Shown here piece after piece: positions 10,185 to 23,134 of a stretch of DNA of 64,000 nt. The translations under genes and the position numbers were made by a program. This DNA is from Ottelia alismoides (lineage: Eukaryota; Streptophyta; Magnoliopsida; Alismatales; Hydrocharitaceae). The notes under the pieces were generated by a model. That model ran no database searches. It had not been told where the DNA came from and saw only the letters and a program-made list of their open reading frames with translations. Position 1 is the first letter of the stretch; each line of letters starts with the position of its first letter. The stretch spans positions 1,116,001-1,180,000 of the forward strand of contig JAZKJV010004137.1 in NCBI GenBank assembly GCA_037367405.1, read 5' to 3'.

Positions 10185-11220
10185 TCATACCAGAAGAATG
10201 GGGGCAACATCAACGGTCGGTGGATCATGATCTAGATATATCTTCAGGCACTGACCGTTAACACGAAAGGTAGAGGAAGATGACGGCTCGGATATATCAA
10301 TACTACCATTGTCATATACCTTCCTGACCACATACGGACCTTTCCACTTACTTTGTAATTTCCCTGGAAATAATTTCAGCCTGGAATCAAACAACCATAG
10401 GCACTGATCGCGCTCAAACTGTTTATGGCTGATATGGGAATCGTGCCATGTCTTCACTTTTTCCTTATATTGTAGGCTGCTAGAAAAGGTTGTATCTCTC
10501 AACTCCTCCAGGGCTGCCAACTCTGCTTTCCTCTGTTCTCCTATACTCTCCGGATCTAATAATAACTCAGTGACTACACAAAGTGACTTGTGCTTGATCT
10601 CCACTGGTAGATGGCACGGCTTGCCATAAACGAGAAGAAAGGGAGATGTCCCTAATGGATTTTTGAAGGAAGTCCGATAGACCCACAAGACCGAGTACAA
10701 AAGCTGTGATCAATCCTTTCGGTCTGGGCGGACAACCTTCTGTAGGATAGTCTTGATCTCCCTATTCGACTTTGGCAAGACCATTAGTCTGAGGGTGATA
10801 CGACGTGGCAACACGATGGTCAATGCCGAACTCGTCAGCAAGGGCCCTAACCTTGTCATTGATAAAGTGAGACCCCCCCATCTGAAATCAGAACTCTAGG
10901 TACCCCGAACCGTGAAATGATATTTTTCCTCAAAAATCGACACACAGTCTTAGCATCTGCGGCTCGAGCGGGGATGGCCTCAACCCATCGGTTGACATAA
11001 TCTACATCGAGCAAAATGTGCTCAAACCCCTGACTCTTAGGAAATGGGCCCATGAAATCAATACCCCATGCGTCAAAAACCTCACAAAAGTGAATGGTTT
11101 GCAATGACATCATGTCTCTCTGTCCTTAAGTACCCATCTTATGACAGCCAGTACATCTCTTCACACAGCCACAAAGGTATCCTCGTCCAGGGTATGCTCT
11201 CCAAGCTCTTAACTGCCATA
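10185..11220 (-). pseudogene. E1 integrase remnant (Ty3/gypsy)
   Basis: Integrase joins element cDNA to the host chromosome. The order is normal. The zinc-finger half CVKRCTGCHKMGT lies near 11130-11170, interrupted by a stop just after. The catalytic core (10856-11113) has [10 protein letters not shown] with the first Asp and SDGG with the second. A different frame at about 10720-10800 reads YHPQTNGLAKVE, where the usual catalytic Glu (NGxAEV) is Lys. The C-terminal part (10185-10700) has YRTSFKNPLGTSPFLLVYGK and CHLPVE, typical of Athila-like integrases, and ends with the SH3-like region (KLQSKWKGPYVV). Frameshifts separate the pieces and stops occur, so the enzyme is dead. Confidence 0.85.
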
Positions 11221-11366
11221 AGCTGTAAATACGGTGAATCTGTAGGCAAGGCGAGGGTCTGTGCTACGGGATCTGTCCAAATGGATTCATCATCTATCAT
11301 CACAAAATCACACTCGTGGTGGATGTCTATCTCATCCTCTATCATATGCGCGACATCACTGGACTG
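11221..11366 (-). other. E1 scar where RT and RNase H should be
   Basis: Protease should be followed by about 1.5-2 kb encoding reverse transcriptase and RNase H. Here only about 150 bp lies between the protease stop and the integrase zinc finger. The short frame 11139-11345 (starting MIEDEIDIHHECD) has no RT motif and may contain the last residues before integrase. An internal deletion is the simplest explanation. Confidence 0.7.
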
Positions 11367-12365
11367 TTATGAGCATGCATATTCTCTCGCTCTGGTCTCC
11401 TCGATCGTCTCTATTTGTATGCTCTCGCCCTCTACGTGAAAGCACACCTTCCCACTATCATGATCGGTCACCGCCTTCGCTGTGGCCAAGAATGGGCGTC
11501 CAAGTATGATGGGGGCATCGGTTACCGACTCAGGGATCTCCATGTCCAATACAACAAAATCCACGGGGAATTTCAGGCCCTGAATAGCAACGACCGCGTC
11601 TCTCAGCAACCCCTTCGGCCTCTTAGTCGACCTATCAACAAACTGAAGGACTGTCCTACTCCGAAGAAGAGGACCAAACTCGAATCGGCCGAGTAAAGCT
11701 GCCGGAAGAAGGTTAATTGAAGAGCCGCTGTCTAATAAAGTACGAAAACGCTGCTCCTTGATCTCGCATCTGACATAGGGAGCTCTTGCATCGGGTCTCT
11801 TGGCTGGCAATTTGTTCTGAATGGTGTAACAAGTAGAATGAGTGAGCACATGGATCTGATCTCTGTGGTTCCTCCTCTTCCTGCGGACTGTAGTCTTCTC
11901 TTTCAAACTCTTTTGGAAAAGAGGGATGTGCTCAAGTGCTTCCTGTAGAGTCAGCTGGATCTGGAATCTATCAATCATCTGGTTTTTGAACTCTACCTGT
12001 TGAGTCTTTTTGGGATTTTCTCTTTTATTCCCCTTCGCCAAGCGGAGTGCTTGAGGGAACGGGACGGTAGGGGCCTCCTCAGATGGAGGAATAGGACGAG
12101 GTTCCTGTGCCTGTGAAGGAATGGAATTCATACAATGATCATCATGCAACACATATGGATCTGAAGTGTATACAGATGCCTTTCCTTTATTCAATTTTTT
12201 ATTCTTTTTGTTACCATAGTCCTGAGATACAAAAGGTGGCAACACAACATGTGGGAGCTCAACAAAAGTAGAAGTGGTGGACTTAGTACCACCAATGGCA
12301 TCTGTCTTCACGGCATCAAACACCGCGTTGTGGCTCTGCATCAAGCAAAATGGTGGTCTCAACAC
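11367..12365 (-). pseudogene. E1 aspartic protease region of gag-pol
   Basis: A 332-codon open frame. Roughly residues 120-190 are a basic linker (KKTQQ...RRKRRNHRDQ). Then comes the retropepsin-like domain: RTLLDSGSSINLLP near residues 205-220, with the catalytic DSG intact, and APIILGRPFLATA near residues 285-300, the conserved flap/C-terminal motif. This protease would cut the gag-pol polyprotein in the virus-like particle. It is in a different frame from gag, with overlap near 12359-12365; an indel or a frameshift site could explain this. The frame is the best-kept part of E1, but without RT it has no complete polyprotein. Confidence 0.85.
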
Positions 12366-14698
12366 CCATCTACATCAGGTATCACGACGGCCTCAGCACC
12401 GTCATCTGGATCTCCATCATTCGTGGCATCAGCACCACCAGCAGCATCAGCACTGCTTCTCTGCTCATCTGGAGCTCCTGATTCTTTGTGTGGTTGTCGC
12501 TCAGATGAGGCGCTGCCGGCTGGCATTCTACCGCTCCTAGTAGTCACAAAATCAGCGTCATAATAATCATTAGGAGAAGTATCCTCTGTGAACTGTACCT
12601 GCTCAGACTTCCTCTTCAGATTGTTAGGATTATGCTCGATCTGTGCAGCTATGGCAGCCTTTTCTTTGATGATATCCCTCATCTCCTGCCGGAACTCATC
12701 CATTTCTTGCCGGAAGGATGCCTGCTGGTCAGGAATCAAGCAGGCGTGGTCATCTAGAGCTGGGTTCTCAAAGGTAGGTGCTTGAGGACCGGAAGTGTTC
12801 CCCTGCTAAAAATGAGGCTGCTGCTGCTGGTAATGGGGAGGATGGGAGTATGTCTGGTGAGGCTTCTGACGCTGCCTCCACTGATGTCCCTGATAGACGG
12901 GACGAGGACCCTGCTGGTACTGCTGGTGGGCATACTGGGGCTGCTACTATTGCTGGCTGTTCTGATGGCCCTGAGCTGGAGACTGTTGCTGGGATGAGGT
13001 GCCACCAGTGGTCCAATAGAATCCAGGGTGATCGCGACGAATCCTGGGCTGTTGTGGGTACAGGTCGTACCAAATCCCATTGACTTCCAACAATGGTTCC
13101 TGCTCAACGAGGGGTGGAAGAACTACCAGTGGCTGATCCGGCTGATAGACCACTATCTGAGTGTCCTGAGATGGTGGCTGTGACGGGTAGTACTGTAGCT
13201 GTTGGACCGGCTCTGCCTAGATGTGGTGAACCTGGCAGTACGAGGCAGAGGGCTGGGTTGAGCTGCTACTGCTGGTATCAGACCGTGATTTGGGGGGCTG
13301 CGCGGACGTCTGTGCTTCCTAAATACACAAGATCTGTGTCTTCAGGTCACTCATGGTCTTCGACAACTGGTCCATCTAGGACAGCCCCTGACTCTGCTTC
13401 TTCTCAAGGATCTCGATGCGGTCCAGCTTCTCGGAAATGATCCCCATGTCTGCAGCGGTGGATTCTGCCTGAGCTGCGGCTGCTGACGGAGTGTGTGTAC
13501 TGGCATCGATGCGTGCAATCCTATGATATCCTACTGCCTGTGGTGGAAGCTTTGGTTGTGTGTAGACATGGGCTTGGGCCATGACTGTGGAATTCTCTAC
13601 CATACCCTCATAGATCTCCCAAACTGCATCCTCTCCCTTGGAGAAATACGATCCACCACAAGAGGCATTGACAAGCCCCTGCAGCTCCAGTGTCAGCCCG
13701 CAGAAGAAACTCTGAACCAGATTGGGCTTAGATATGTCATGATTTGGACACCAGTCAATGAGCTCTCAAAATCGGTCCCAAGCCTCATGGAATTTCTCAT
13801 TCAGGACCATGGTGAAATTGCTAATCATAGCTTGTGATGCGTTGGTCTGGCTGAGTGGATAGTACTTGTTTAAGTACTCGCACCGGAGTTGTGCCCATGA
13901 TGTGACGTACCTTCCAAGGTGTTTCAGCCAGTAGGCTTCTCTATCAGCTAATGAGAATGGGAAGGCAATCATCTTGATTGTGTCCGCATCCACTAATCTG
14001 TCGTGGACAGTGCTGCAAATCATCTCAAACTCCTGCAGATGGAGATGAGGCTCTTCGGTGGCTAGCCCGTGAAACTTGGGCAGTAACTGGATGGTCAGCG
14101 GGTGAAGCTCAAAGTTCCAAACAATGGGAGGAAGTTGAATCCATCGGTGAGTGAGGGTCGCGGCTGGGTTATGCAACTGCCTCATGGTCATCGGCGGTGG
14201 CCTCTCCTGGTCAGGTTCTCCTCCCTCGCTTGCTACTTCTGGTATATCACCGCCATCGCCCCCATGTTTGTCTTCTCTTCCTTCTCGAATCTACGCGATC
14301 TCCCTCATGAGGTCACCCATGAATACTCCCTGGTCTTTGATCTGTCTCTGCATGGTCTCCAGGGATGCTAGCAATGAGTTGCTAATGGCAACTTGATCAT
14401 ATAGGAATGGTGGCGGTCTCTGCTCATCTGGGTGTTCCTCTCTGCCGTCCATGTCTTAGGTCTCTGCAAAGGCAAAAGAACCCATCTCAGGTGCTGACAA
14501 ATGATCTGAGCTCTGTGCTGCAAACTCTGATACTCTTGGACTGATGGAAGTAGAAGGGTGGTCGAGGGGGGACAGGGTGGAAGTGAACTCAGGCTCGGAG
14601 AGTGGGTCTGGACTCCCCGAGGTCGTCCTAGATGAATACGGTGGAGTGTTGGATAGAGGTGCTGCAAGAGACGGCCTAAGAGATCTCCTTCCCATCAT
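12359..14698 (-). pseudogene. E1 gag remnant
   Basis: Gag forms the particle shell. Several open pieces lie in one frame: 14456-14698 (start MMGRRSLRP, Ser/Pro-rich), 13766-14191, 13376-13603 and 12359-12739. The piece 13766-14191 holds the retrotransposon gag core (FHGLATEEPHLHLQEFE, then SLADREAYWLKHL and LNKYYPLSQT), the best family evidence. Translation continues past the stop at 13766 with DWCPNHDIS and a glycine/cysteine phrase typical of Athila gag. In-frame stops at 14456, about 14293, 13766 and 13376 break it. The section 12780-13370 is Gln/Pro-rich in other frames. I chose the start at 14698 because it is the first Met pair of this frame before the conserved part. Confidence 0.8.
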
Positions 14699-16434
14699 CG
14701 TGATTATTGAGAAGAGCAAGGTTGAGAAATGAAGAAGAAGGGGGGGCAAAAGTGAGCACAATTGTGCAGTGTCTTTGATCTTGACCTTAATGCAACTAGA
14801 CAATCAAACACAAAACAAGGGGTTCACCAACTCAATGCATGAAGCCGTGAAGGTTCGGCTATTATCTTTGTAGTTTTTAGATTGAATTCAGGTAATTATC
14901 TTTGAACGAGTCCTTAGAGCTCTACGCCTATAGGAGAGAGAGTATTGCCGGAAAAGAATCCCATACTTGTCCTCATGTGTAACCTGTAGTCTACGCTATT
15001 TGAGGTCCTTGTAACCCTTCTTGGATCGCTACTCAACCAAAGAAAAAAGGGAGGAAGCCGATAGGCGAAACCGATACTTCGGATCTCGCTCGCAATTGAA
15101 TCACCCGTGAGCGTGCAAGATCCTACTCGGACGCAAGATGATGAGACAGACACCCCTGTGAAGGCGTGGCCTATGCTCGATACTTTGGACAAGGTCAATG
15201 CTCTACATAATAGAAAGTCATCAATGGCGACTAAGCCCTACTCGTCTACGTACGATAGTAGCGCCAATACTTCGGAAATCCAGGCGATACACAAGGCAAC
15301 CACAGACTGGGCTTTGGGCTATAATCCTTACGAAGCCGCTCTACTCACTTGGAAGGAGACCTTCCCATGCAACCTGAATACAAATGAGGGCTTTGCTCAC
15401 CCCAAGCAATGAGTCCAATTATCTAAATTTATTTAGGTCAAGTTTTCTTTAGCTATCCCTTTTCTATTTTTTTGGTGTTATCACTTGCTTTGAGTCAATT
15501 CAATACAAGTGCCTAACGTTTTTGTATTTTTCTTTGATTCCTATTTGATCCAAAAACAGAGGGAGAAGAGTCGTAAAAGCAATGCAAGACGGCACCAAGA
15601 TGGAAATCTCACCATTGTGCCTAAATGATGAATGCAAAGATAGAAGACTTACAATGCCTTCCAGCGCTCTCCATGCGGCATGCAAAACATGAATTTATAA
15701 ACCTAATCTATATGCCGATATGCACACGGAAATCGTCCTAAGCAGGCAATTGCTAGCGTGAAGCACCACAAGTCGGTCACCGATCTTCAATCCAGGAGTC
15801 CGGTCTAGGATCACCCCTCCTCCTCTCGACACATCAAGTTCAGGAGCAGCGCTTGGCAGGGTGGTCTCGTGGCAGGATGGCTCGAAGATGATGAGGCGAC
15901 TTTTTAAGGTTTTAAACTAAGTACAAAGCGCACAATAGGTACATGCAAGATATTAAGGTGTTTGGACCTAATTTACTCGATCAAGCAAGCCTAAAAACTA
16001 AGGGCTCATTCCACAAAATATAAAGATAAGAAAACAAAATCGGAAAATGGCAAGCGGTAGAAAATCGATAAAAACCGCGGTGAGCCCCCAAGTGTACAAA
16101 CACTTGGAAATTAGGCCCGAGTGTCCAAGTCCGAATGTACTTGCATTATTACAAATTAAATAAATGTCTCTCTCTCAAAAATTAAAAACCACTAACTATC
16201 CTCTCTCTCAAATCCTCCTACTCTCTCCTGCCGGCTAGGGTAGAATAGCCGACTCCGCCTCCCAAGGATGCACAGGATCCCCTAGGCGATCCTCCTCGAT
16301 TCGCGGTCCCTCACAAGAAGACAAGAAAGAAAATGGTCAGATAGATCAAAAATGTGTATAAAAAATGGAGAGATCAAATAAAGTAATAATGTAGACAATC
16401 ACAATCCTCACAAATACGATCGATACGTTGTTGC
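14699..16434 (-). other. E1 untranslated leader
   Basis: About 1.7 kb lies between primer site and gag with no supported coding sequence. It would carry packaging signals, but none can be identified by eye. It shares the phrase GCCTATAGGAGAG with the E2 leader (E1 about 14927-14939, E2 about 34691-34703). CT runs occur around 16170-16230. Confidence 0.6.
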
Positions 16435-16452
16435 TCCCTGGCAACGGCACCA
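16435..16452 (-). promoter_or_regulatory. Primer-binding site of E1 (tRNA-Asp type)
   Basis: The minus strand reads TGGTGCCGTTGCCAGGGA, two differences from the Athila-type site TGGCGCCGTTGCCGGGGA. It is separated from the LTR by TT. It proves that the element reads right to left and fixes the LTR border at 16455. Confidence 0.9.
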
Positions 16453-16454
16453 TT

Positions 16455-19400
16455 TGATAACACGGAAAATAGAGTGGTCGTGTTGATCCACAAGGCGGAT
16501 CAACAGTCGATGTGTTGACCACTTCCAAATTCCGTATCAATCAACAATTAACCCACAGTATTATCAAATCAAACAATGAAAAGCAAATGTGGAGTCAAAA
16601 ATTATTATAACTATACAAAAGTGTGTATAGTGTGCAAGTGTGTAAAGTGCCGAACACAGGGAGCAAGCAAGATAGATCAGGCAAAATTGTGCAAAATGTG
16701 AATGTGATCAAGTGCCTACCAATATGCAATTCTTTGGTGGGTTTTGAAATTTATAATTTTTTAAATTTTTTATTTTTTGGTTTTTAATTTTTGATTTTTT
16801 ATTTTCTTTTTATATTTATATTTTTTTATGTTTTTATAAATAGAAGCTATATGCACAATATAAGAAAAGAGGATAATAGGGTATTTAAAAAAATAGAGAA
16901 AAATAATCAAAATTCAGAAAATAAAATGTTTTTGGTCTTTTGATAATTTTATAATGTTTTTGTGAATTTTAGATATTTTTCTGAAATTTTTTTGGTATTT
17001 TTAAAAGTCAAAATACTAGATAACAGTGAATTAAGCTACTAGCTGAAATGAAAATGAGGATGAAAAATACTAAACAGTACCCAAAATTCCTCAAATTAAT
17101 TTTAAAATAAAGGCAATTAAATAAGAAAACTAGAGAAACTAATTTTGTATTTTTATGATTTTTCTTGAATTTTTTAGATTTTTAGGAAGATTTTTTGGAG
17201 TTTTCTAATTTTTAAGGTTTTTGTTTTGGAATTTTTAATGATTTTTGGACAAGAGTTAAAAGACACTAAAATAGACTAAAGGTAATTTTTTTGGAGTTTT
17301 TAAAAGAGTTTTAATTTTTTTGGTATTTTCAAATGCAAACAGTGCTGAAAATGCGTGTTTTTTATTTTTTGTAAATATTAAAATGCAATAAATATGCAAA
17401 TTAAAAATATAGTGTGAATCTATAATGCAACAGGAGCCTATGGTATTTTTTTGGGCATTTTTCAAGTTGAAATGATGCGTGAAATAAATGCAAACATCCA
17501 AGCAAAAATACAACACTCTCAAGGGCACAAATGTAAATAGACAAACATCCAAGGGTCTACTTGCAATTTTCACCAGATTTTTCAACTAATAAATAAAGTT
17601 TCAGGGGTGAATACAAATAATCGAGGCCCGCACGTGTATGCTTGCAAATAACCCAACCAAGCACGTGATTGGAACACGCTTGGGAAGGACCTGAATGTAA
17701 TATTTCAAAAACCCAGGGGCTTCTATGCAAAAATACCAGAAAACTATATTATTGCATATAATTGTTTGCAGACTGAAACGAAATAAAGAAACAACCGGGG
17801 GGAACCATGCAAAATGTCCATGCACCCACGTGCGCAAGTCACGTATAGTGACATGGACAAGGACCCCGATGCAATATCCAAAAAGTTCAGGGGACGATAT
17901 GCAAATATTACAATAGTTTTAAAAGGGCCTCTGAAAGTTTAGAAATTACTTAATAAATGAACAAAATCGCAGGGATTTAAGCGCAAAATACCCTCGTGAG
18001 CGGATCGAACGGCGTTGGATCTTTCACTTAGACACGTGGCGTCGATCCATCGGCTCGTACCGCTTCACCATCGACGGTCAAGATTAGATCGACTGGAGAC
18101 GATCGACGGTGGAGGGCTCTCAAAATCTGACGGTGGATGTGCTGCCTGGAGCGGGCCTGAGATCCAACGGTCGGAAGGGGGTGATGAAGAACAGGGAAGA
18201 AGGCCACGGCCGGCGAACTTCCCTGTCTCCGTTCCTCCTCCTCCGTGACGATGGAGGCTGCAAAATGGGTCCGGCATCTTCCTGCAGGTGTCCTTGGTTG
18301 ATTGGTGGCTTTAGGAGATGGCGACAACCACCAGGGCGCGCCGACGATGGTGAAGGAGCGAGGCACCTCCAGGTACCTCCGACGAGCCCTCAAAAGAGCC
18401 CCCAAGTGTGCGTCGTGCGTCCTGTTCCTGCAAGAGAGGGTGACTCCGTCGAGGGCAAAATGCCTCGACAACTGGTGAAGCAAATGGAAGCGGGGAACGA
18501 CGAGGTGAAGGTCGGTCGGAGGTATCTCCGATGAGGGTGTCGATTGTGCGAATCGATAGGTGGAACGCGGAGATAAAGATGGCTATGGATTCCTACGACT
18601 GCTGTGAATAAAAGAGGCAAGGAAAAAAGACAATAAACACCTCGAAGGAGTGGTCATGAGGTAGAAAGTACCTCGACGGCTGGGCTCGCCGGAGGTGATG
18701 GAACACTCCCAAATCCGCGACGAAACTTCGCCTTAGATGGCAAAATCTGGAGCTGTCACCTCTAGGTAGCCAAAGCTCACGAAAGAGGGAGAAGATCGAG
18801 CAAAATGGGGTTCAAAATCGAAAAGGAAGAGGGGGATGGCGTTTTGAAGAGTTGACGGATGGGCTCCAAGATCGAGGGATATCGGGCGATGCAATGTTCC
18901 AATCCTCGAGACAAACATCGGGCGAGTATGCCTGATGAAGGAGGAGAAAAATCCCAGAAGGACTCGATCCCAAATAATGAAAGTTGCAGTCTCCAGAATT
19001 CGTCAAAAAAGACCCAAAACCGAGGTCTGACAGGCGTAGGGCTAGGGCTCAGAGAGTTGACCCGCGGGTCAATTCTCCACGCCTCCTAGTTGGTCCATGT
19101 GGACCAACTAGGAAAAATCCCTGGAAAAACATTCGTAAATTCAAATAAAAATAGAAAACGAATTAATTAATTTTTTATTATTAAATAAAAATACTTATTA
19201 TTTTATGAAGTTTTTTATTATGATTTTAAATTATTTTTATGAGGTATAAAAATACATGTTACTATTTTAGGCCTATATAGGTATATTTATAATGTATTTT
19301 AATATTCTATTTTAATTTTGTATATTTAATGTTATTTATTTTGTTTATTATTTTATAAATTTATAGAATTCTTTTATACACTTAAATATATTTTTATTTT

Positions 19401-20264
19401 ATTTTTCTGATGTGTTTTTACACTTAATGAAATAAAAGTATTAAGTCTGTAGGTATGTATACATGTATTATACCTGTGTATATTATATTCAAGTATTTTA
19501 TTTTGGTATTTTAATTAGGTTTTTATTATGATTTTAATGTACAAATATATTATAAATAATATTTACAAAATTAGAAAAATATAAAATTATAAAAATAATG
19601 AATAATAGATAAAATGAATATTTTACTCTGTACAAGTATACAATAGGGGTCCAAATCTCAACTTTCAAATCGTAGCTCCGCCAAATACGAAACCGCCGCC
19701 ATTAAATAGCTTATTTTGAATTATATACACTTAAAGTGATTTTGATGCATTTCGAGTTTTTATTTGGGATATACAGGTCTGGGAAGTTGGGATTCTGGAT
19801 TCTTATTCAGACCATAACTTTTTATATGTACATTATTTTTGAATGAAATTAATTTTGTATTTTTATTTATTTAATTATCTACAACTTTCATGTATAAAGT
19901 TTCTTTATTTGAGGTATAAAAAGTTGAACCAAAAATAGGTCCCAAAATGAAAAAAGAATGAATTTAGAAACAAAGTTACTTTTATTGTATTCTGGCCCTT
20001 ATCTCCCCCTACTTTATTCCTTGTCGACCTAGTCATCGAGATGCCTAGGTCTCAGGGTTTCGGGTCATAAAATATTTACAATATTTTATTCTTTTTTTTT
20101 CTTTTATTTATTCTATAATTTTGGCTTTAAATACAGCATTTATACACTATTTATATGCACATGACAGAATGCTAAGATGCTGGAATTAAAGGTATTTACA
20201 AGCATTTGCTGGGGTTTTTGAGGCCAAAATGATAGAATAAAGATGATGAAATGTGGATTCATCA
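16455..20264 (-). repeat. E1 5' LTR
   Basis: Partner of 3937-7744, 3.8 kb, with the same ends (TGATAACACGG...GATTCATCA). The terminal palindrome is 20244-20264, the conserved motif 19877-19892 and the GC-rich island about 17990-19130. In the ACGT-box cluster near 17827-17855 the first box is kept and the next ones are mutated relative to the left LTR. The whole LTR would drive element transcription leftwards. Confidence 0.93.
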
Positions 20265-20269
20265 ACTGT
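20265..20269. other. Target-site duplication of E1, right copy (ACTGT)
   Basis: Exact repeat of 3932-3936. The E4 LTR sequence resumes immediately after it. Confidence 0.93.
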
Positions 20270-22150
20270 CTTCTAAGGTTAATTTTTAGATGATAAAAAT
20301 GTTAGGCTTTTGAGAGGGAATTTTTTAGCCTTTTTTGTTCCATGTTGCAATAAATAAAAGGTTCTTATTTTATTCAATTTAATGAGATAGTAGAATATGA
20401 AGAGGGTACGACGGGTATTGCTCTGAATTTGGAATCCTTTAACCATACAAGAATTTGTCGACATTTCTGATTTATTTTTCTCATTATATTGATCTTCATT
20501 CATAAATTGTTTACAGTTCTTAACGTAGTTTTCATTACCAACTAATGAAATCCCATTTACTCCATTTTTATTTCTAGAATGGAAACAAATTAGAATTCTC
20601 AACTATGATGTCGAATAGATAGAATTTCCGTCATTATTTATGCAATGATGAATCTGGAACATTTTTTGTATTTTTCTAATGTAAAATACATGCGTGAAAA
20701 ATGTAAACTTTTTAGGGGTTTTGCTGCAATTTTTCATGCAAATGATAGGAAAATTAATGGAACTTTGACATAAGCATAAATATGATGAAATGAGATTATG
20801 CTAATGTTTTTAGAATTTTCTGATTATATTTGATTTTTATGAATTTCTAAGTGCAAACAACGTGATCTAAAGTAATTTAAATTTAATAAATAGTAAAACT
20901 AGTATTTTTTAGAACTAAAATTATCCTAGATATGTCTAATGAAAATGTATACAAGAAAAATAATAACTCTTATAATTATCAAGTTTATTTGGAATTAAAA
21001 ATTAATTACATCGATTACAAGACAATTTATTGGAGCTTAATTATATATGCAAAGTAGACAATTTTGGAAACAAATTAGAGAATAATAAATTCTACCTAAT
21101 GTGATTTTTTTGGAATTTTCTGGAGTACTTATTGATTCATTATGAATTTTCAAAGCATTTAGAGCAAAATAAAACACCTTTGCTTCAATAAATATTAATA
21201 AATCAGATAATGCGCATAAAATTGCATAAATCATCCTAATAATATAGAACTAAATGTTCTACAATAAGCACTTTTTGAAATTGAAATTTGGTGAAAAATG
21301 ATTATTCAAATTAAAGTAACAGCACATGGTGTAAAATGCCAGTATAGGAAATAAACAAAAAAAGAAATATGCTAAAGAGACTAAAATGAAATTACCCAGA
21401 ACTCTTGGGGGTTTCTACAAAATACCAATGTGCATGTGTTGCCCACATGTCTTGTCGGTGATGAGGACTTTGGCATAATTGTTTGGAGCTACAGGGCTTC
21501 ACTACAATTTACCACCCACCCACGTGTACGCTACACGTGCGAGGGAGGCTTGGGAGTTGCTTTGGGTATGGAGCTGAGCATCGAAGCTCCCAACCTCCAC
21601 GTGGCACAGTGTGGTGCTTCATAAGCACCCTTGGCATGCGGCTTGGTCGAGGGTTTGGAGTTGGCTATGTGGTAGGTCCAAAGACACCCAATCTCGATCA
21701 GACGATCGCGGCACGTCTGTTGTCGACATGGCTATGGAAGGTGGAGTTGGAGGCGGTCGTAGACGAGGGGTGAATTAGTAAAGAAGGGTTGATGGTTCTC
21801 AATGTTGTGAGGGAGTTAGGGGCTCCGATGAAGGCGCCGGCAACTACATGCAGTCTATGAAGCATGAGAATGGCGATGGCGCACAAGTGATCAAAGAGCA
21901 CAAGGCGAGGTGGTCGGCAAAAGCGCGATGCTCAGAGAATTCAATAGGTTGTGTGAGAAGGTGTTGGTGTGCTGATGAGGTGGATCGGTCAGAGAGGCAA
22001 TCAAGTACGGAGGTGAACGACAATGTAACAAGGTGGACATTTAAGTGGAGGAGGAGCAGAGAACGAAGGGCAAGAATAAGGAAAGAGGAAAGAGGAGAAA
22101 GAAAGTAAAGTTATCACCTAGATTGGGCATGAAATGAATGCGCATATGGA
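20270..22150 (-). repeat. E4 solo-type LTR, piece 2 of 3
   Basis: Middle of the E4 LTR between the E1 and E3 insertions. The first 1.1 kb is AT-rich and the rest (about 21420-22110) is GC-richer, the same arm-island pattern as in the E1 and E2 LTRs. It contains CACGTG boxes at 21521, 21534 and 21598. Joining 22145 to 46182 restores an unbroken phrase, which supports the reading. No gene is supported. Confidence 0.7.
22146..22150. other. Target-site duplication of E3, left copy (ATGGA)
   Basis: ATGGA precedes the E3 terminus; GTGGA at 46177-46181 follows the other end. One transition separates them, as expected for an older insertion. Confidence 0.85.
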
Positions 22151-22709
22151 TGAAGGATATGGAATAATCCTCAAGCGCATCATGGAAGCATGGGGATCGT
22201 ATCGTACACGATCAAGAACGATTAGTCGCACTAGTTGTTCGATGCAACGGCATTTAAAATTTTCATTTGATGAAACTACATGATCCAAGAACACTTCTTT
22301 GATCGTTTCATCTAACCACATAGATAAAGGAATACCTCTTGTAGCATCGTTGCGATCAAGCATCTAAAAGAAGAGACCTCCTATCTTAAGTCCGATCTTT
22401 GGAGGAGACGCTTGCAAGCGCGGGGATGAATCGCGTGCTTCTCACAATCCAAGATATTGATCCAATCAGGAGAACTCTTGATCTCATCCCACAAGATTGT
22501 ACATCTTCTTTGCGAGCATGATGTACCAAAGAAGATGGAGAACCAAGGGTCATCGAAGCGGCAGCACAACAGTAAGGCGACGACGGTGGCTTCTTCCCTC
22601 CAGGGTTTAGGTGTACGGCCACCCAAGGGGAGAGAGGGAGAGAGGGCGTGGGAAAGAGAGAGAGGAGAGAGCTTGTTGTTGTAACCAAGAAGAGCAAGGG
22701 GTGCCTCTT

Positions 22710-22719
22710 CTTATATAGT
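22710..22719 (-). promoter_or_regulatory. TATA box of E3 3' LTR
   Basis: The minus strand reads ACTATATAAG followed by AAGAGGCACCC, a textbook plant TATA context. The same site is present at 44202-44211 in the other LTR (ATTATATAAG). Transcription would start about 30 bp to the left and run leftwards. Confidence 0.75.
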
Positions 22720-23134
22720 ACTTTGGGAGTCCACGGACCACAATCCATGGACTACACAAAATCAATGGATGAGATTGATTTCTGCTACTTTTAATGGTCA
22801 GGATTTTGTTAGTAAAAAACCAACAACAATTATTTTAATTTAGATTAAATATATATTGATAAATCAATATGATTTAATCCTAAAATTAAATCAATTAATG
22901 TTGGAGACAATGGAAAGGAGATCCTCTCCTTCCATATAGGAGGGGTGGACGGCCACCCTTTCCTTGTAGGAATTGGTGGTCATCCCTTCTCCTATTAGGA
23001 AAGGGAGATTTCCAATGCAATCTCCAAGATTGCATAATACCATGTATCTCTAATATTTAAAAAACAATTGTTGTAAATATTCTACAAAATAATACATAAT
23101 TATTTTGTCAATATTGCAATCTTGCCATTGGAAA

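Larger units (their letters stand above)
3937..20264 (-). mobile_element. E1: Athila-like Ty3/gypsy LTR retrotransposon lacking RT and RNase H
   Basis: This is a complete 16.3-kb element flanked by ACTGT. In element order (right to left) it has: 5' LTR 16455-20264, primer site 16435-16452, leader, gag 12359-14698, protease 11367-12365, integrase about 10185-11220, a 2.4-kb non-coding 3' region with four hairpins, polypurine tract at 7745, and 3' LTR 3937-7744. No reverse transcriptase or RNase H can be found between protease and integrase, so the element cannot move by itself. The first 228 bp of its LTRs differ at about 12 positions (about 5%), the lowest value of the three pairs counted. 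It was inserted into the E4 LTR. Confidence 0.92.

Noticed and set aside
12780..13130. Plus-strand Leu/Gly-rich frames opposite gag
   Set aside because: Antisense of the Gln/Pro-rich gag linker; composition creates open frames on both strands.
18028..18483. 151-codon minus-strand frame in the E1 5' LTR
   Set aside because: Broken in the paired LTR (5701-5964 region), no family motif, explained by GC content.
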